Below are positions 49,485-58,177 of a stretch of 64,000 nt of DNA, one piece after another. Location of the stretch: NCBI GenBank assembly GCA_013373205.1, contig JABXIG010000005.1, positions 62,001 through 126,000 of the forward strand, read 5' to 3'. Each line of letters begins with the position of its first letter. The stretch's first letter is position 1. A program made the position numbers and the translations under genes. Source of the DNA: Methylocystaceae bacterium. Its GTDB lineage: Bacteria; Pseudomonadota; Alphaproteobacteria; Rhodospirillales; Terasakiellaceae. Under the pieces are notes generated by a model, which did no database searches, had not been told where the DNA came from, and saw nothing but the letters and a program-made list of their open reading frames with translations.

Positions 49485-50900
49485 ATGCCCTTTTCTGCAG
49501 CAACACTTCAATCTTTACAGTCCATCGTTGGCGACCAAGGCTTCATTACCGATCAATCAGAAATCGCCCCCTATCTGATCGAAAGCCGGAGACGCTTTCA
49601 CGGGCATTGCGATATCCTGATTAAACCTGCCACTACAAAAGAAGTCTCAGAAGTCTTATCTCTTTGTAATGACGAAGATATTCCCGTTGTCCCGCAAGGG
49701 GGAAATACGGGTCATTGCGGCGGGGCGGTCCCCAATGGCGGGATATTGCTGAACCTGTCGCGGCTCAATAACATTCGCAACATTGATCCGCTCAATGCCA
49801 CCATCACAGTGGAAGCGGGTTGTATCTTGCAGCATATTCAAGAAATAGCTGAAAAAAATAACCTGCTGTTCCCCCTAAGCCTTGCTGCTGAAGGCAGCTG
49901 TCAAATCGGCGGAAATTTATCGACCAACGCAGGCGGCGTGCATGTCTTAAGATACGGTAACATGCGCGAACTCACCTTGGGCCTTGAAGTCGTCATGGCT
50001 GATGGACAAATCTTTAAAGGGTTACGCGGTCTTCGAAAAGACAATACCGGCTATGACTTAAAACAGCTTTTCATCGGGGCAGAAGGTACTCTTGGTGTCA
50101 TCACGGCTGCGACATTAAGGCTTTTCCCCAAGCCGAAAGAAACCGTCACCTGTTTTGTCGCAGGCGAAACCGTAGCCCATATGATGGACGGATTTGCCCA
50201 TTTGCGCGATCATTTTTCCGGCGAACTCAATGCCTTTGAAATCATGCCCCGCTTTGGGTTAGAGATGGTCTGCAGGCATCATAAATATCTGCGCGACCCC
50301 TTTGATGAACCCTATAGCTGGTACGGCGTTGTTGAAGTATCTGCCACCCGCACCGACACCAACCTGCGCGCCCAACTAGAAGAGCAGTTACAAATTTTGC
50401 TGGAACGCGATATCTTACAAAATGTGCTGATTGCAGAAACCTTGATCCAAGCAGAAAATTTCTGGCATTTACGTGAAAATATGTCAGATGCCCAAAAACA
50501 TGAAGGTGCCTCCATCAAACATGATGTGTCCGTTCCGGTTTCAAAAATTGCCGATTTCATCTCTGAAACCTGCCACATGCTGCACAACGTGATGCCGGAT
50601 GCGCGGCTGTGCCCTTTTGGGCATTTGGGCGATGGCAACATCCATTTCAACATCAGTCAGCCTGTTGATATGGATAAAACCGCCTTCATCGGCCACACCC
50701 GCGATTTTAACGAAATCGTTTATGACATGGTGGATAAATATGATGGCTCTTTCAGTGCCGAACATGGCATCGGCCTGATCAAAACCGAAGAAATGTCCCA
50801 CTTTAAAGGCGGGGCCGAACTGGACGCCATGAAAAAAATAAAAGCCTGCCTCGACCCCAACGCTATCTTAAATCCAAAAAAAGTTTTACCTACGGATTAA
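49485..50900 (+). CDS. FAD-linked 2-hydroxyacid dehydrogenase (GlcD/D2HGDH-like)
   Basis: 471 residues. An FAD_binding_4 domain (VVPQGGNTGHCGGAVPNGG; GNLSTNAGGVHVLRYGN) is followed by the FAD-oxidase C-terminal domain with CPFGHLGDGNIHFN and FSAEHGIG, a His-rich metal/substrate site. It matches D-2-hydroxyglutarate or D-lactate dehydrogenases. The exact acid is unknown. It is divergent from gatC and just upstream of the M48 gene. Confidence 0.93.
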   Translation: MPFSAATLQSLQSIVGDQGFITDQSEIAPYLIESRRRFHGHCDILIKPATTKEVSEVLSLCNDEDIPVVPQGGNTGHCGGAVPNGGILLNLSRLNNIRNIDPLNATITVEAGCILQHIQEIAEKNNLLFPLSLAAEGSCQIGGNLSTNAGGVHVLRYGNMRELTLGLEVVMADGQIFKGLRGLRKDNTGYDLKQLFIGAEGTLGVITAATLRLFPKPKETVTCFVAGETVAHMMDGFAHLRDHFSGELNAFEIMPRFGLEMVCRHHKYLRDPFDEPYSWYGVVEVSATRTDTNLRAQLEEQLQILLERDILQNVLIAETLIQAENFWHLRENMSDAQKHEGASIKHDVSVPVSKIADFISETCHMLHNVMPDARLCPFGHLGDGNIHFNISQPVDMDKTAFIGHTRDFNEIVYDMVDKYDGSFSAEHGIGLIKTEEMSHFKGGAELDAMKKIKACLDPNAILNPKKVLPTD

Positions 50901-50968
50901 CCCCCTTGAGAAAAAAACGCCCTAATACGATCATAAAGGGTATTTTACCAAGAACAGGGGCGGAATTG

Positions 50969-53032
50969 ATGCAGTCACCACTTGATCCAAAAAGCAACCT
51001 TATCGTGCGTTCAACAACACGCGGGGTCGAGGTAGATTTATGTCCAACGACAGAAGGTATCTGGCTGGATAAGGGGGAACTGTTTTTACTCGCGAAAAAA
51101 CCACGCTTGCTGCAACTGGCTTTTGAAAAACATTACCGCAAAAAAGACGGTCAGGGCCTTGCTTCGCCGCGCACAGCTACGCCCATGGTGATACGTGAAC
51201 TTGACGGTATTGTCGAGTTTCACGAATGTCCAGATACAGGCGGCTTGTGGTTTAACCAAGAACAATGGGCGACATTGCAAGCTTGGACGCCACTATTGGA
51301 TTATCAGCTGGTCGAACAAGAGCCAGAGACATATGTCCCTGATGAGAGCAGCTATCAAAGGCTGCCCAGTCTTTGGTTGAGAACAGCGTTAATCTTTGGG
51401 TTTCTAAACCTTTTTCTCTTCCTGCCCATATGGCTGATCCAAGAATATCTGGATATGAATGTTGCATTAGGGTCTGCGCTCAGTATTGCCCTCGTCATCA
51501 GTCTGTTCAGCTTTATCATTTCGCCTTGGATACTGGATTTAACCTTAAGCTGGTTATATAAGACGCAAAAACATGCCTTTGCACACTTGCCTGACCATTT
51601 ACAAAAATTCATTGATCAAACAACAAAGACGCAAGGGATAAAAACGCCGACCATTCACCTTATCCTCGATGGCTCCCCACAAGCTTTTACCTATGGTCAC
51701 ACACCTGGCAATGCGCGCATTGTCCTGTCAACAGGTCTGATTAAACTACTCAGCGAAAAAGAACTTGAAGCCGTCGTTGCCCATGAAATAGGACATGCGG
51801 TCCATTGGGACATTGCTTTTATGAGCTGCGCGCAAGTTTATCCTACGCTTTTTTACCATCTTTATCAGATATCAAGGTCGAAAAAATCAGATAGCGATTC
51901 TAAATCCGCACGCATCAGTGCCCTTATTTATGTGATTTATCTGATCTCGGAATATATTGTTCTAGCCCTTTCACGGGTGCGCGAACTTCATGCGGACCGT
52001 TTTGCGGCAAAGGTTCAAAGAAATCCGCATTATCTCTCTTCTGCCCTTGTCAAAATTGGTTATGGGCTGATCCATGGCGAAAGGGATGAAACGGAAGATG
52101 AAAATAAAAAAACAAGCAAACACTTTGAAGCCTTGAGCATTATGGGCATCAATTCTGGTGGCAGCCTGATGCTTCCCCCAAAAGACGATACCAGCGCCCC
52201 GGATAAAGAGGGCTTGCAAGAGGTCATGAAATGGGATTTGTGGAACCCTTGGTCTAGTTGGTACGAACTACAATCGACCCATCCACTGATCGCAAAACGT
52301 CTGCGTTATCTGGGGGAACAATCAAGAAGCATGGGCCAAGCGCCTTACATCACATTCCCTCATAACAAACCTGAATCTTATTGGGATGAATTTCTTGTTG
52401 ATATTACCATTCACCTCCTCCCTCTGATCGCATTTATCGGGCTGCCGTTTGCCCATATCATACAACATGCGTTGGTCTTAACCTCGGGATATGGATTTGA
52501 TAGTTTCCACACGATTTTTGCTGCCCTTGAACTCCATGGCGACCAAACATTTGGGTTAGGCTTGATTGGACTTGGCATTGGACTGTTCATCCGCTCCCTT
52601 TTCCTTTACCCCCAACGTAAGTTCATGGATATGAGCATTGCATCCTTGCTTAAAAAAATAAAGGTTTCCGCCATGCGTCCCGTGCCTTGCGTCATAAAAG
52701 GCACCATCATCGGCAAAGGTAATCCGGGATCTTACTTCAGTGACGATTTTTACATTCAGGATAAAACCGGGATGATCTATCTTGATCACCGCACCCCTTT
52801 ATCCATCATGGAGTTTTTCTTTGGCCTGACCAAAAGTAAAAAATACATCGGCAAGGAAGTCACCATCATTGGTTGGTATCGGCGCGCACCTGTTCCTTAT
52901 GTTGAAATCAAATCGCTTACTTGTGATGATAACAGCCTAGAACCCGTTCAAACTTCTGTTTGGGTTTGGAGTCTGGTTCTACCCATAGGGATTTTCCTAT
53001 TTGGGGCCTACACGTTCTTATTTGGTCTCTAA
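50969..53032 (+). CDS. Membrane M48 metallopeptidase with degenerate N-terminal zinc ribbons
   Basis: About 687 residues. Two N-terminal TFIIB-type zinc-ribbon-like units (residues about 1-45 and 66-100) keep the CP-x-x-x-G-x-W pattern but only one Cys each (Cys25, Cys87). Two membrane helices follow, then an M48 domain with HEIGH at 272-276 and a downstream ELHAD motif. The C-terminal half has more hydrophobic segments and a beta-rich region. ATG 50969 fits the ribbon start; TTG 50906 would extend it by 21 residues. Peptidase activity is likely, the target unknown. Confidence 0.88.
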   Translation: MQSPLDPKSNLIVRSTTRGVEVDLCPTTEGIWLDKGELFLLAKKPRLLQLAFEKHYRKKDGQGLASPRTATPMVIRELDGIVEFHECPDTGGLWFNQEQWATLQAWTPLLDYQLVEQEPETYVPDESSYQRLPSLWLRTALIFGFLNLFLFLPIWLIQEYLDMNVALGSALSIALVISLFSFIISPWILDLTLSWLYKTQKHAFAHLPDHLQKFIDQTTKTQGIKTPTIHLILDGSPQAFTYGHTPGNARIVLSTGLIKLLSEKELEAVVAHEIGHAVHWDIAFMSCAQVYPTLFYHLYQISRSKKSDSDSKSARISALIYVIYLISEYIVLALSRVRELHADRFAAKVQRNPHYLSSALVKIGYGLIHGERDETEDENKKTSKHFEALSIMGINSGGSLMLPPKDDTSAPDKEGLQEVMKWDLWNPWSSWYELQSTHPLIAKRLRYLGEQSRSMGQAPYITFPHNKPESYWDEFLVDITIHLLPLIAFIGLPFAHIIQHALVLTSGYGFDSFHTIFAALELHGDQTFGLGLIGLGIGLFIRSLFLYPQRKFMDMSIASLLKKIKVSAMRPVPCVIKGTIIGKGNPGSYFSDDFYIQDKTGMIYLDHRTPLSIMEFFFGLTKSKKYIGKEVTIIGWYRRAPVPYVEIKSLTCDDNSLEPVQTSVWVWSLVLPIGIFLFGAYTFLFGL

Positions 53033-53389
53033 GGTCATACGTTCCCCCTGCCCTATATCGTGGGCAAATCGAACGCTCACGGCAACATGAAAGTTCTGTG
53101 CCAGGGCTTCGATCATTTGACCGATGAGAGGACGTGAAGGATCGCGTGAGACAACGACCATGTCAATCTTGTTAATCGAATGCCGATCAGCGTCACTGAG
53201 TATTTCGGTAAAATTTTCAACCGATAACTGGTTTTGATATGTTAGAATGTTGATCAGCAGTTTGAGATGATCTGTTTTGTCATACGCCGCAAATAACTGA
53301 TGATACATAGCAACAAAATCAGCGCACGACACATTTCCTTTGACATATATCTCAGCGAAGTCTTTTTTTTTGAGAAAGCCGACACTCAT
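53018..53389 (-). CDS. Small hypothetical protein, SpoIIAA/STAS-like
   Basis: 123 residues with an alternating beta/alpha pattern (FAEIYVKGNVSCADFVAMYH; HLKLLINILTYQN; KIDMVVVSRDPSRPLIGQMI) that resembles the SpoIIAA-like/STAS fold. The match is to fold only. It overlaps the 3' end of the M48 gene by 15 bp, tail to tail. Confidence 0.65.
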   Translation of the reverse strand: MSVGFLKKKDFAEIYVKGNVSCADFVAMYHQLFAAYDKTDHLKLLINILTYQNQLSVENFTEILSDADRHSINKIDMVVVSRDPSRPLIGQMIEALAQNFHVAVSVRFAHDIGQGERMTLETK

Positions 53390-53476
53390 TTTAATGCCTA
53401 CCTACTTATTCCAGCTGAAAAAAATAACATTACATTTATCTCAACTAAAACGCACTTGCGCAATCCGGTAAACTGC

Positions 53477-54448
53477 TTAGTAAGTCGATTTTATCAGGCG
53501 GGTAATATGGCTTGATATTGCAACTGCAGCATTTATCTTTTTCCCTGTTTGCTGCGTTATTTTGCCCTCAAACAGCTGTCCTGCCCCTGCATCAATCAGG
53601 CTCTTAACCATACGTTGATGCTTATCTGAAATCATATCGGATGGAGCATAGAAAGAAACAGGCTTTTCTGAAGCACATGCTTCTGAGCACATAGACACGC
53701 TATCGCCAGTCACAATGATATGATCGGCACAAGCAAGATACCCAAAATAAGGGTTTTCCCCTTCCTGTCCCCAAGAAAATATATGGGCAGGTACATCAAT
53801 TTCCCCGAGCACCGCCTCTGCGGCTTGTCCTGTTCTGCGCGACGTAGTGACCAACAGGCTCCCCCCTTGTTCTTTTGCCAGCCTATTTAAATCCCGTCCC
53901 AATGTGCGCGCCATGTCGTTATCGAAAACCTTGTTCTTTGTCGCGCCGCCAACAATCAATGCAAGGCGCGGGTGTGGCAGATTTTCAAAGACAGGGGACC
54001 AATGATCGCGTGCTTCTGCCAGTTTTCGATCCGTGACCCGATGGGGCGCACCTAACATGGTGATTTCATTTTCTTGCAAGTCATGAATATCATGGGCCGG
54101 AACGCAGATTAGATCAAAATCCTTTGCCCCGCTTGCACCGGGATGCATGATCTGGACAAGCTTCGTCTGCCCTTTGTTTTCTTTTTTAATGTAACGGGCA
54201 ACGCTGGCTGTACGCCGTCCAGCGGCAATGACCAAATCCGGCCACGGGGCTTTCAGACTGGCTTTCGTTTTTGCATCGACGCCCCGCAAAGAAGCCCCCA
54301 ATATAAAATTCGGCAGTTTGGCGCATGCCGTGTAGGCGATATCTTTGCGTTCAAATTCCATTCCGAGTGCTTCTGCAACGCCCAGACATTGCCCCACATT
54401 GCCTGCACGGTCATCACACAAAGCCCATATTTTTGGTTTATTCGTCAT
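53477..54448 (-). CDS. ELM1/GtrOC1-like protein (mitochondrial-fission ELM1 family)
   Basis: 323 residues. Family stretches are IWALCDDRAGNVGQCLGVAEAL at the start, PDLVIAAGRRTASVARYI, and the C-terminal ADHIIVTGDSVSMCSEACAS, a glycosyltransferase-like donor site. Bacterial members are common in alphaproteobacteria and have been linked to cell-envelope glycans. The function here is unknown. The orientation is opposite to the genes on either side. Confidence 0.88.
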   Translation of the reverse strand: MTNKPKIWALCDDRAGNVGQCLGVAEALGMEFERKDIAYTACAKLPNFILGASLRGVDAKTKASLKAPWPDLVIAAGRRTASVARYIKKENKGQTKLVQIMHPGASGAKDFDLICVPAHDIHDLQENEITMLGAPHRVTDRKLAEARDHWSPVFENLPHPRLALIVGGATKNKVFDNDMARTLGRDLNRLAKEQGGSLLVTTSRRTGQAAEAVLGEIDVPAHIFSWGQEGENPYFGYLACADHIIVTGDSVSMCSEACASEKPVSFYAPSDMISDKHQRMVKSLIDAGAGQLFEGKITQQTGKKINAAVAISSHITRLIKSTY

Positions 54449-54541
54449 TCTTCACCCAACTTGCCAAATATAAGCTATTCTATTACACAGTTTTTATTGC
54501 CATGACAAACAAGACCGCATCGCCGCTTTTAAGAAGAAAGA

Positions 54542-56455
54542 ATGTCACAGGATCATCCAACCAGCCCCGAGACAGATACCTATCAGGACCTTTTACAAAA
54601 AAAGTCCGTGCGTCTGTTGCTGGTCATCCTGATTTCCATTGCGATGCCCTTGTCCTTATGGGGACTGGCCGACTGGACCCATAAAAAAGGGCTGGATGAT
54701 CTGCGCCAGCAACTTGATGCCCGGATGAACCTTTATTCATCCAACATCGTCAGCGAGCTGGAAAAATACGAATATCTACCCATTATTCTGGCGCGCGATC
54801 CCATTTTAAAAGCTCTGTTCATTCCGGATGCCACACCCGAACAGGTAGACCGTGCCAATCGTCACCTCAGCGCCATCCGCGAAACAGCTGAAGTCTCGGT
54901 TGTCTATGTCATGTCACCGCGCGGGATTACACTGGCGGCCAGCAACTGGGATGAAGACATGTCCTTTGTCGGGCGAAATTTTCAATTCCGCCCCTATTTC
55001 AAAAATGCCATGCTCGGCAAGGTCGGGCATTATTTTGCCTTGGGCACCACCACCAAAGTCCCAGGATATTACCTATCCTACCCCATCGAAAATGGTCAAC
55101 AGATCGAAGGGGTCGTGGTGGTCAAAGTCAGTGTCGCGCGGCTTGAGGAATCTTGGTCCAATTCAAAAGAAGAAGTGGTGGTCACAGACAACAATGGCGT
55201 AATCATTATCTCCAGCACTGAAGATTGGAAATTTCGTACTTTCAAACCCATTGCGAAAGAAAAACGCGACCAGTTAATTCAATCCCAGCAATATCTGAAT
55301 TCCCCGCTTGCCCCCATTGAAAGTGGTCGTGAAAACAGTATTGATGACCATACCAAACGGCTGACCATCCGCCATCCACAAGGCTGGGATAAAAATGCCC
55401 CCAACTGGGAAGATGTCTATATTCGCACCCGCAAGATTTTAGGAACCGACTGGAACCTGCATTATGTCTTTCGCGAATCACGCCTGCGTGAAGATGCAAT
55501 TGACAGTATCATCATTGGCGCCTTTGCCTGGTTAATTGCGATCCTGAGCTTTTTATACTTTATGCAGCGCAGAAACATGATCAACAACCGTCTACATTTT
55601 CAGGAACAACACCAAAAAACGCTGGAACAGGCTGCAATAGAGCTGGAAAGCCGCGTTGAACGACGCACCAAAGCGTTAAGCGAAGCCAACGTGCGGCTTG
55701 AAGAAGAAATCAAAGAACGCTTAAAGGCCGAAGAAGATTTGCACATGGCACAGGATGAGCTAGTGCAAGCCGGTAAACTCGCTGCCCTTGGTCAAATGGC
55801 TGCGGGCATCACCCATGAAATGAACCAGCCCCTGACCGCCATTCGCTCTTATGCCGATAATGCAAAAATCCTTTTGGAAAGAAATCGTCTGGAAGATACC
55901 CGATCCAATTTGGAACAGATTGCCAATCTCTGTAGCCGTTTGGGTAAAATTTCCGGACAGCTCAAGGTCTTTTCACGCAAAACCCCTTCCGAAAAAGCCC
56001 CGATCAGCTTGACCAAAGTCGTCACTGAGGCGATAAACCTGCTTTCCAGCAGTGCTAAACTGGAACAGGTTCAAATCCATAATGGCATTAACGATGATAG
56101 CATCATGGTGCTGGGTGAAACCATCCGGCTGGAACAGGTCTTGATTAACCTGCTGCGCAATGCACTGGATGCCATGGGCGCACAAGAAAAAGCTGAAATC
56201 TGGATTTCCGCCTCCACCAATAACCGTCGTGTGAGCCTGACCATTCGTGACAATGGACCCGGCTTTGATGAAAAAGACATGGCCCGTATCTTTGATCCTT
56301 TCTTCACCACCAAGGAAGTCGGGCAGGGTCTGGGATTGGGCCTTTCCATTTCTTCGCGGATCATTCAAGATTTCGGTGGCGTTTTGAAAGCACATAACCA
56401 CAAAGACGGCGGTGCTGTCTTCACACTCGAACTCCTGCAGGCCCCAAATGGTTGA
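54542..56455 (+). CDS. dctB: C4-dicarboxylate-type sensor histidine kinase
   Basis: 637 residues. TM1 lies near 20-42, followed by a long periplasmic double-Cache sensor (VSVVYVMSPRGITLAASNWD; FALGTTTKVPGYYLSYPI). TM2 lies near 322-342, then a coiled-coil linker. HisKA follows with phospho-His425 in AAGITHEMNQPLTAIRSYAD, and HATPase with N-box LINLLRNALDAMG and GLGLGLSIS. The domain order is that of DctB. It overlaps dctD by 8 bp, and the dctPQM genes follow. Confidence 0.94.
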   Translation: MSQDHPTSPETDTYQDLLQKKSVRLLLVILISIAMPLSLWGLADWTHKKGLDDLRQQLDARMNLYSSNIVSELEKYEYLPIILARDPILKALFIPDATPEQVDRANRHLSAIRETAEVSVVYVMSPRGITLAASNWDEDMSFVGRNFQFRPYFKNAMLGKVGHYFALGTTTKVPGYYLSYPIENGQQIEGVVVVKVSVARLEESWSNSKEEVVVTDNNGVIIISSTEDWKFRTFKPIAKEKRDQLIQSQQYLNSPLAPIESGRENSIDDHTKRLTIRHPQGWDKNAPNWEDVYIRTRKILGTDWNLHYVFRESRLREDAIDSIIIGAFAWLIAILSFLYFMQRRNMINNRLHFQEQHQKTLEQAAIELESRVERRTKALSEANVRLEEEIKERLKAEEDLHMAQDELVQAGKLAALGQMAAGITHEMNQPLTAIRSYADNAKILLERNRLEDTRSNLEQIANLCSRLGKISGQLKVFSRKTPSEKAPISLTKVVTEAINLLSSSAKLEQVQIHNGINDDSIMVLGETIRLEQVLINLLRNALDAMGAQEKAEIWISASTNNRRVSLTIRDNGPGFDEKDMARIFDPFFTTKEVGQGLGLGLSISSRIIQDFGGVLKAHNHKDGGAVFTLELLQAPNG

Positions 56456-57818
56456 TTATCAGTATAAAGGTCCGGTTCTTTTCATTGATGATGAAATGCA
56501 CATTCGTCTATCCGCAAAACAAACACTGGAACTGGCCGGTTTTGACGTGGTCTGTCTGGAAACTGCTGAAGAAGCATTAAAACAGATTGAACAAGGCTGG
56601 CCCGGTATCGTCATCACCGATATCAAAATGCCCAATATGGACGGACTTGAATTTATGGCTCGCGTTCAGAAAATCGACAAAGACCTGCCTGTTATTCTGA
56701 TCACAGGTCACGGCGATGTGACCATGGCTGTTCAGGCCATGCGCGATGGGGCTTATGATTTCATTGAAAAACCGTTCCCTTCTGATTTGCTCAGTGATGT
56801 GGCTTCGCGGGCGATGGAAAAGCTATCTCTGTTAAAAGAAAACCGCGAACTGCGTGCCAAACTGCAAAAACAGGGCGATCTTGCCAGCGGCATTCTCGGT
56901 AAATCCAAACCCATTGAACATTTGCGCAGCCAAATCGCCAATATCGCCAATACGGAAACCGATGTGTTGATCGCAGGGGAAACCGGAACAGGCAAAGAAA
57001 TGGTCGCACGGTGCCTGCATGAAAACAGTAACCGCCATAACGGCCATTTTGTTGCGGTCAATTGTGGCGCCATGCCGGAAAATCTGTTTGAAAGCGAACT
57101 TTTCGGCTTTGAACCCGGCGCTTTTCCTGGCAGCAACACCCGCCGCATTGGTAAAATTGAATATTCATCGGGCGGGACCTTATTTCTAGATGAGATTGAA
57201 ACCCTGCCCCTTTCCATGCAAGTCAAACTGTTGCGTGTCTTGCAGGAACGATCCATTGAACGGCTAGGGTCAAATCAGGTCCTGCCCTTAAACCTGCGTA
57301 TTGTTGCCTCCACCAAAGCCGACCTCTTAAACGAGGTTGAAAAAGGAAATTTCCGCGAGGATCTTTATTATCGCCTCAGCGTTGTCATGGTTCACACCCC
57401 ACCTTTGCGCAATTGGAAAGAAGATATCCCCGCCCTTTTCCAACATTTCGCCATCGAAGCTTCCGAAAAATTTGGCCGCCCCTTGCCGGACATGAAAAAT
57501 GCCCAAACGGAATCATTGATGTCACATAACTGGCCCGGTAACGTGCGCGAACTCAAAAACGCCTCAGAACGTTTTATCCTTAGTCAGGGTCAGAACCCGT
57601 TACAATCAGACATGGCTCAGCCACCAGCCTCTCGCGAAAGTACAAAGAGTCTGGCCGAAAAAGTCGAAACATATGAGAAAGCCCTTATCATGCAGGCCCT
57701 CGAACAAACCGAAGGCTCTATCAAAGAGGCATTGGACATTCTGGATATCCCAAGAAAAACCTTAAGTGATAAAATGAAAAAATATGACATTGATCGAATG
57801 AACTTTGTTAAAAACTAG
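56448..57818 (+). CDS. dctD: DctD-type response regulator of the NtrC family, GAFTGA loop altered
   Basis: 456 residues. The receiver has phospho-Asp58 in VITDIKMP. The AAA+ domain has Walker A GETGTGKE and GGTLFLDEIE. The C-terminal Fis-like HTH is IPRKTLSDKMKKYDID. The sigma54-contact loop, normally GAFTGA, reads GAFPGS (residues 224-229), so both the key Thr and the final Ala differ. ATG 56448 overlaps the dctB stop; the longer frame from 56412 is spurious. It should regulate dctPQM. Confidence 0.94.
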   Translation: MVDYQYKGPVLFIDDEMHIRLSAKQTLELAGFDVVCLETAEEALKQIEQGWPGIVITDIKMPNMDGLEFMARVQKIDKDLPVILITGHGDVTMAVQAMRDGAYDFIEKPFPSDLLSDVASRAMEKLSLLKENRELRAKLQKQGDLASGILGKSKPIEHLRSQIANIANTETDVLIAGETGTGKEMVARCLHENSNRHNGHFVAVNCGAMPENLFESELFGFEPGAFPGSNTRRIGKIEYSSGGTLFLDEIETLPLSMQVKLLRVLQERSIERLGSNQVLPLNLRIVASTKADLLNEVEKGNFREDLYYRLSVVMVHTPPLRNWKEDIPALFQHFAIEASEKFGRPLPDMKNAQTESLMSHNWPGNVRELKNASERFILSQGQNPLQSDMAQPPASRESTKSLAEKVETYEKALIMQALEQTEGSIKEALDILDIPRKTLSDKMKKYDIDRMNFVKN

Positions 57819-57853
57819 TGGTCATACCACTATTGAGAATCGCTCATTTCAGA

Positions 57854-57870
57854 TATGCGGATTATGCATA
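57854..57870. promoter_or_regulatory. Imperfect inverted repeat, candidate weak DctD site
   Basis: TATGC-N7-GCATA, containing a TGCGGA half-site like that in the strong site downstream. The two centres are about 84 bp apart, close to eight helical turns. Confidence 0.4.
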
Positions 57871-57935
57871 CCTCTCCACATTGTTTGAAAACCAAACAAA
57901 TTGATGCGCGAAAACCCGCCAACACATTTTTTACA

Positions 57936-57955
57936 ATGTGCGGAAATCCGCACAT
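57936..57955. promoter_or_regulatory. Perfect 9-bp-arm palindrome, candidate DctD site
   Basis: ATGTGCGGA-AA-TCCGCACAT is symmetric except for the central AA. It lies between dctD and dctP, where DctD-type enhancers are expected. Confidence 0.6.
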
Positions 57956-58100
57956 GAAAACTCATAAACGCAAGAAAATATCTAATATTGCACTGCACCT
58001 ATAGGTTTTTCACTATTTTTTTGATTTTTTCAATTCTCCCTCAGAGCCAAATTTGGAATCTTGATCCTACTTTCTTTGCTTAAAGTTTGACTTCACAAGC

Positions 58101-58160
58101 GACGGCACTGGGAAAACGGATGATCTTTCATCCAATCAGCCGTCGTTTGTATTTTTTATC
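58101..58160 (+). ncRNA. Terminator-like stem-loop in the dctP leader
   Basis: A nested stem pairs GACGGC (58101-58106) with GCCGTC (58139-58144) and GGATGA (58118-58123) with TCATCC (58128-58133), followed by a T-rich run. It could be a leader attenuator, a 5' stabiliser or the end of a small RNA. No known motif is recognised. Confidence 0.4.
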
Positions 58161-58177
58161 TGGGAGGATATTTCCTT

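Larger units (their letters stand above)
57819..58177 (+). promoter_or_regulatory. dctP upstream regulatory region
   Basis: This 359-bp spacer carries two likely DctD sites (57854-57870 and 57936-57955) and a stem-loop at 58101-58144. I searched by eye for a GG-N10-GC sigma54 pair and found none convincing. No clear sigma70 promoter stands out either. GGGAGGA lies nine bases before the dctP ATG. Confidence 0.55.

Noticed and set aside
57956-58177. Sigma54 promoter (GG-N10-GC) for dctP
   Set aside because: Every GG pair checked lacked a GC at the right distance with supporting flanks.
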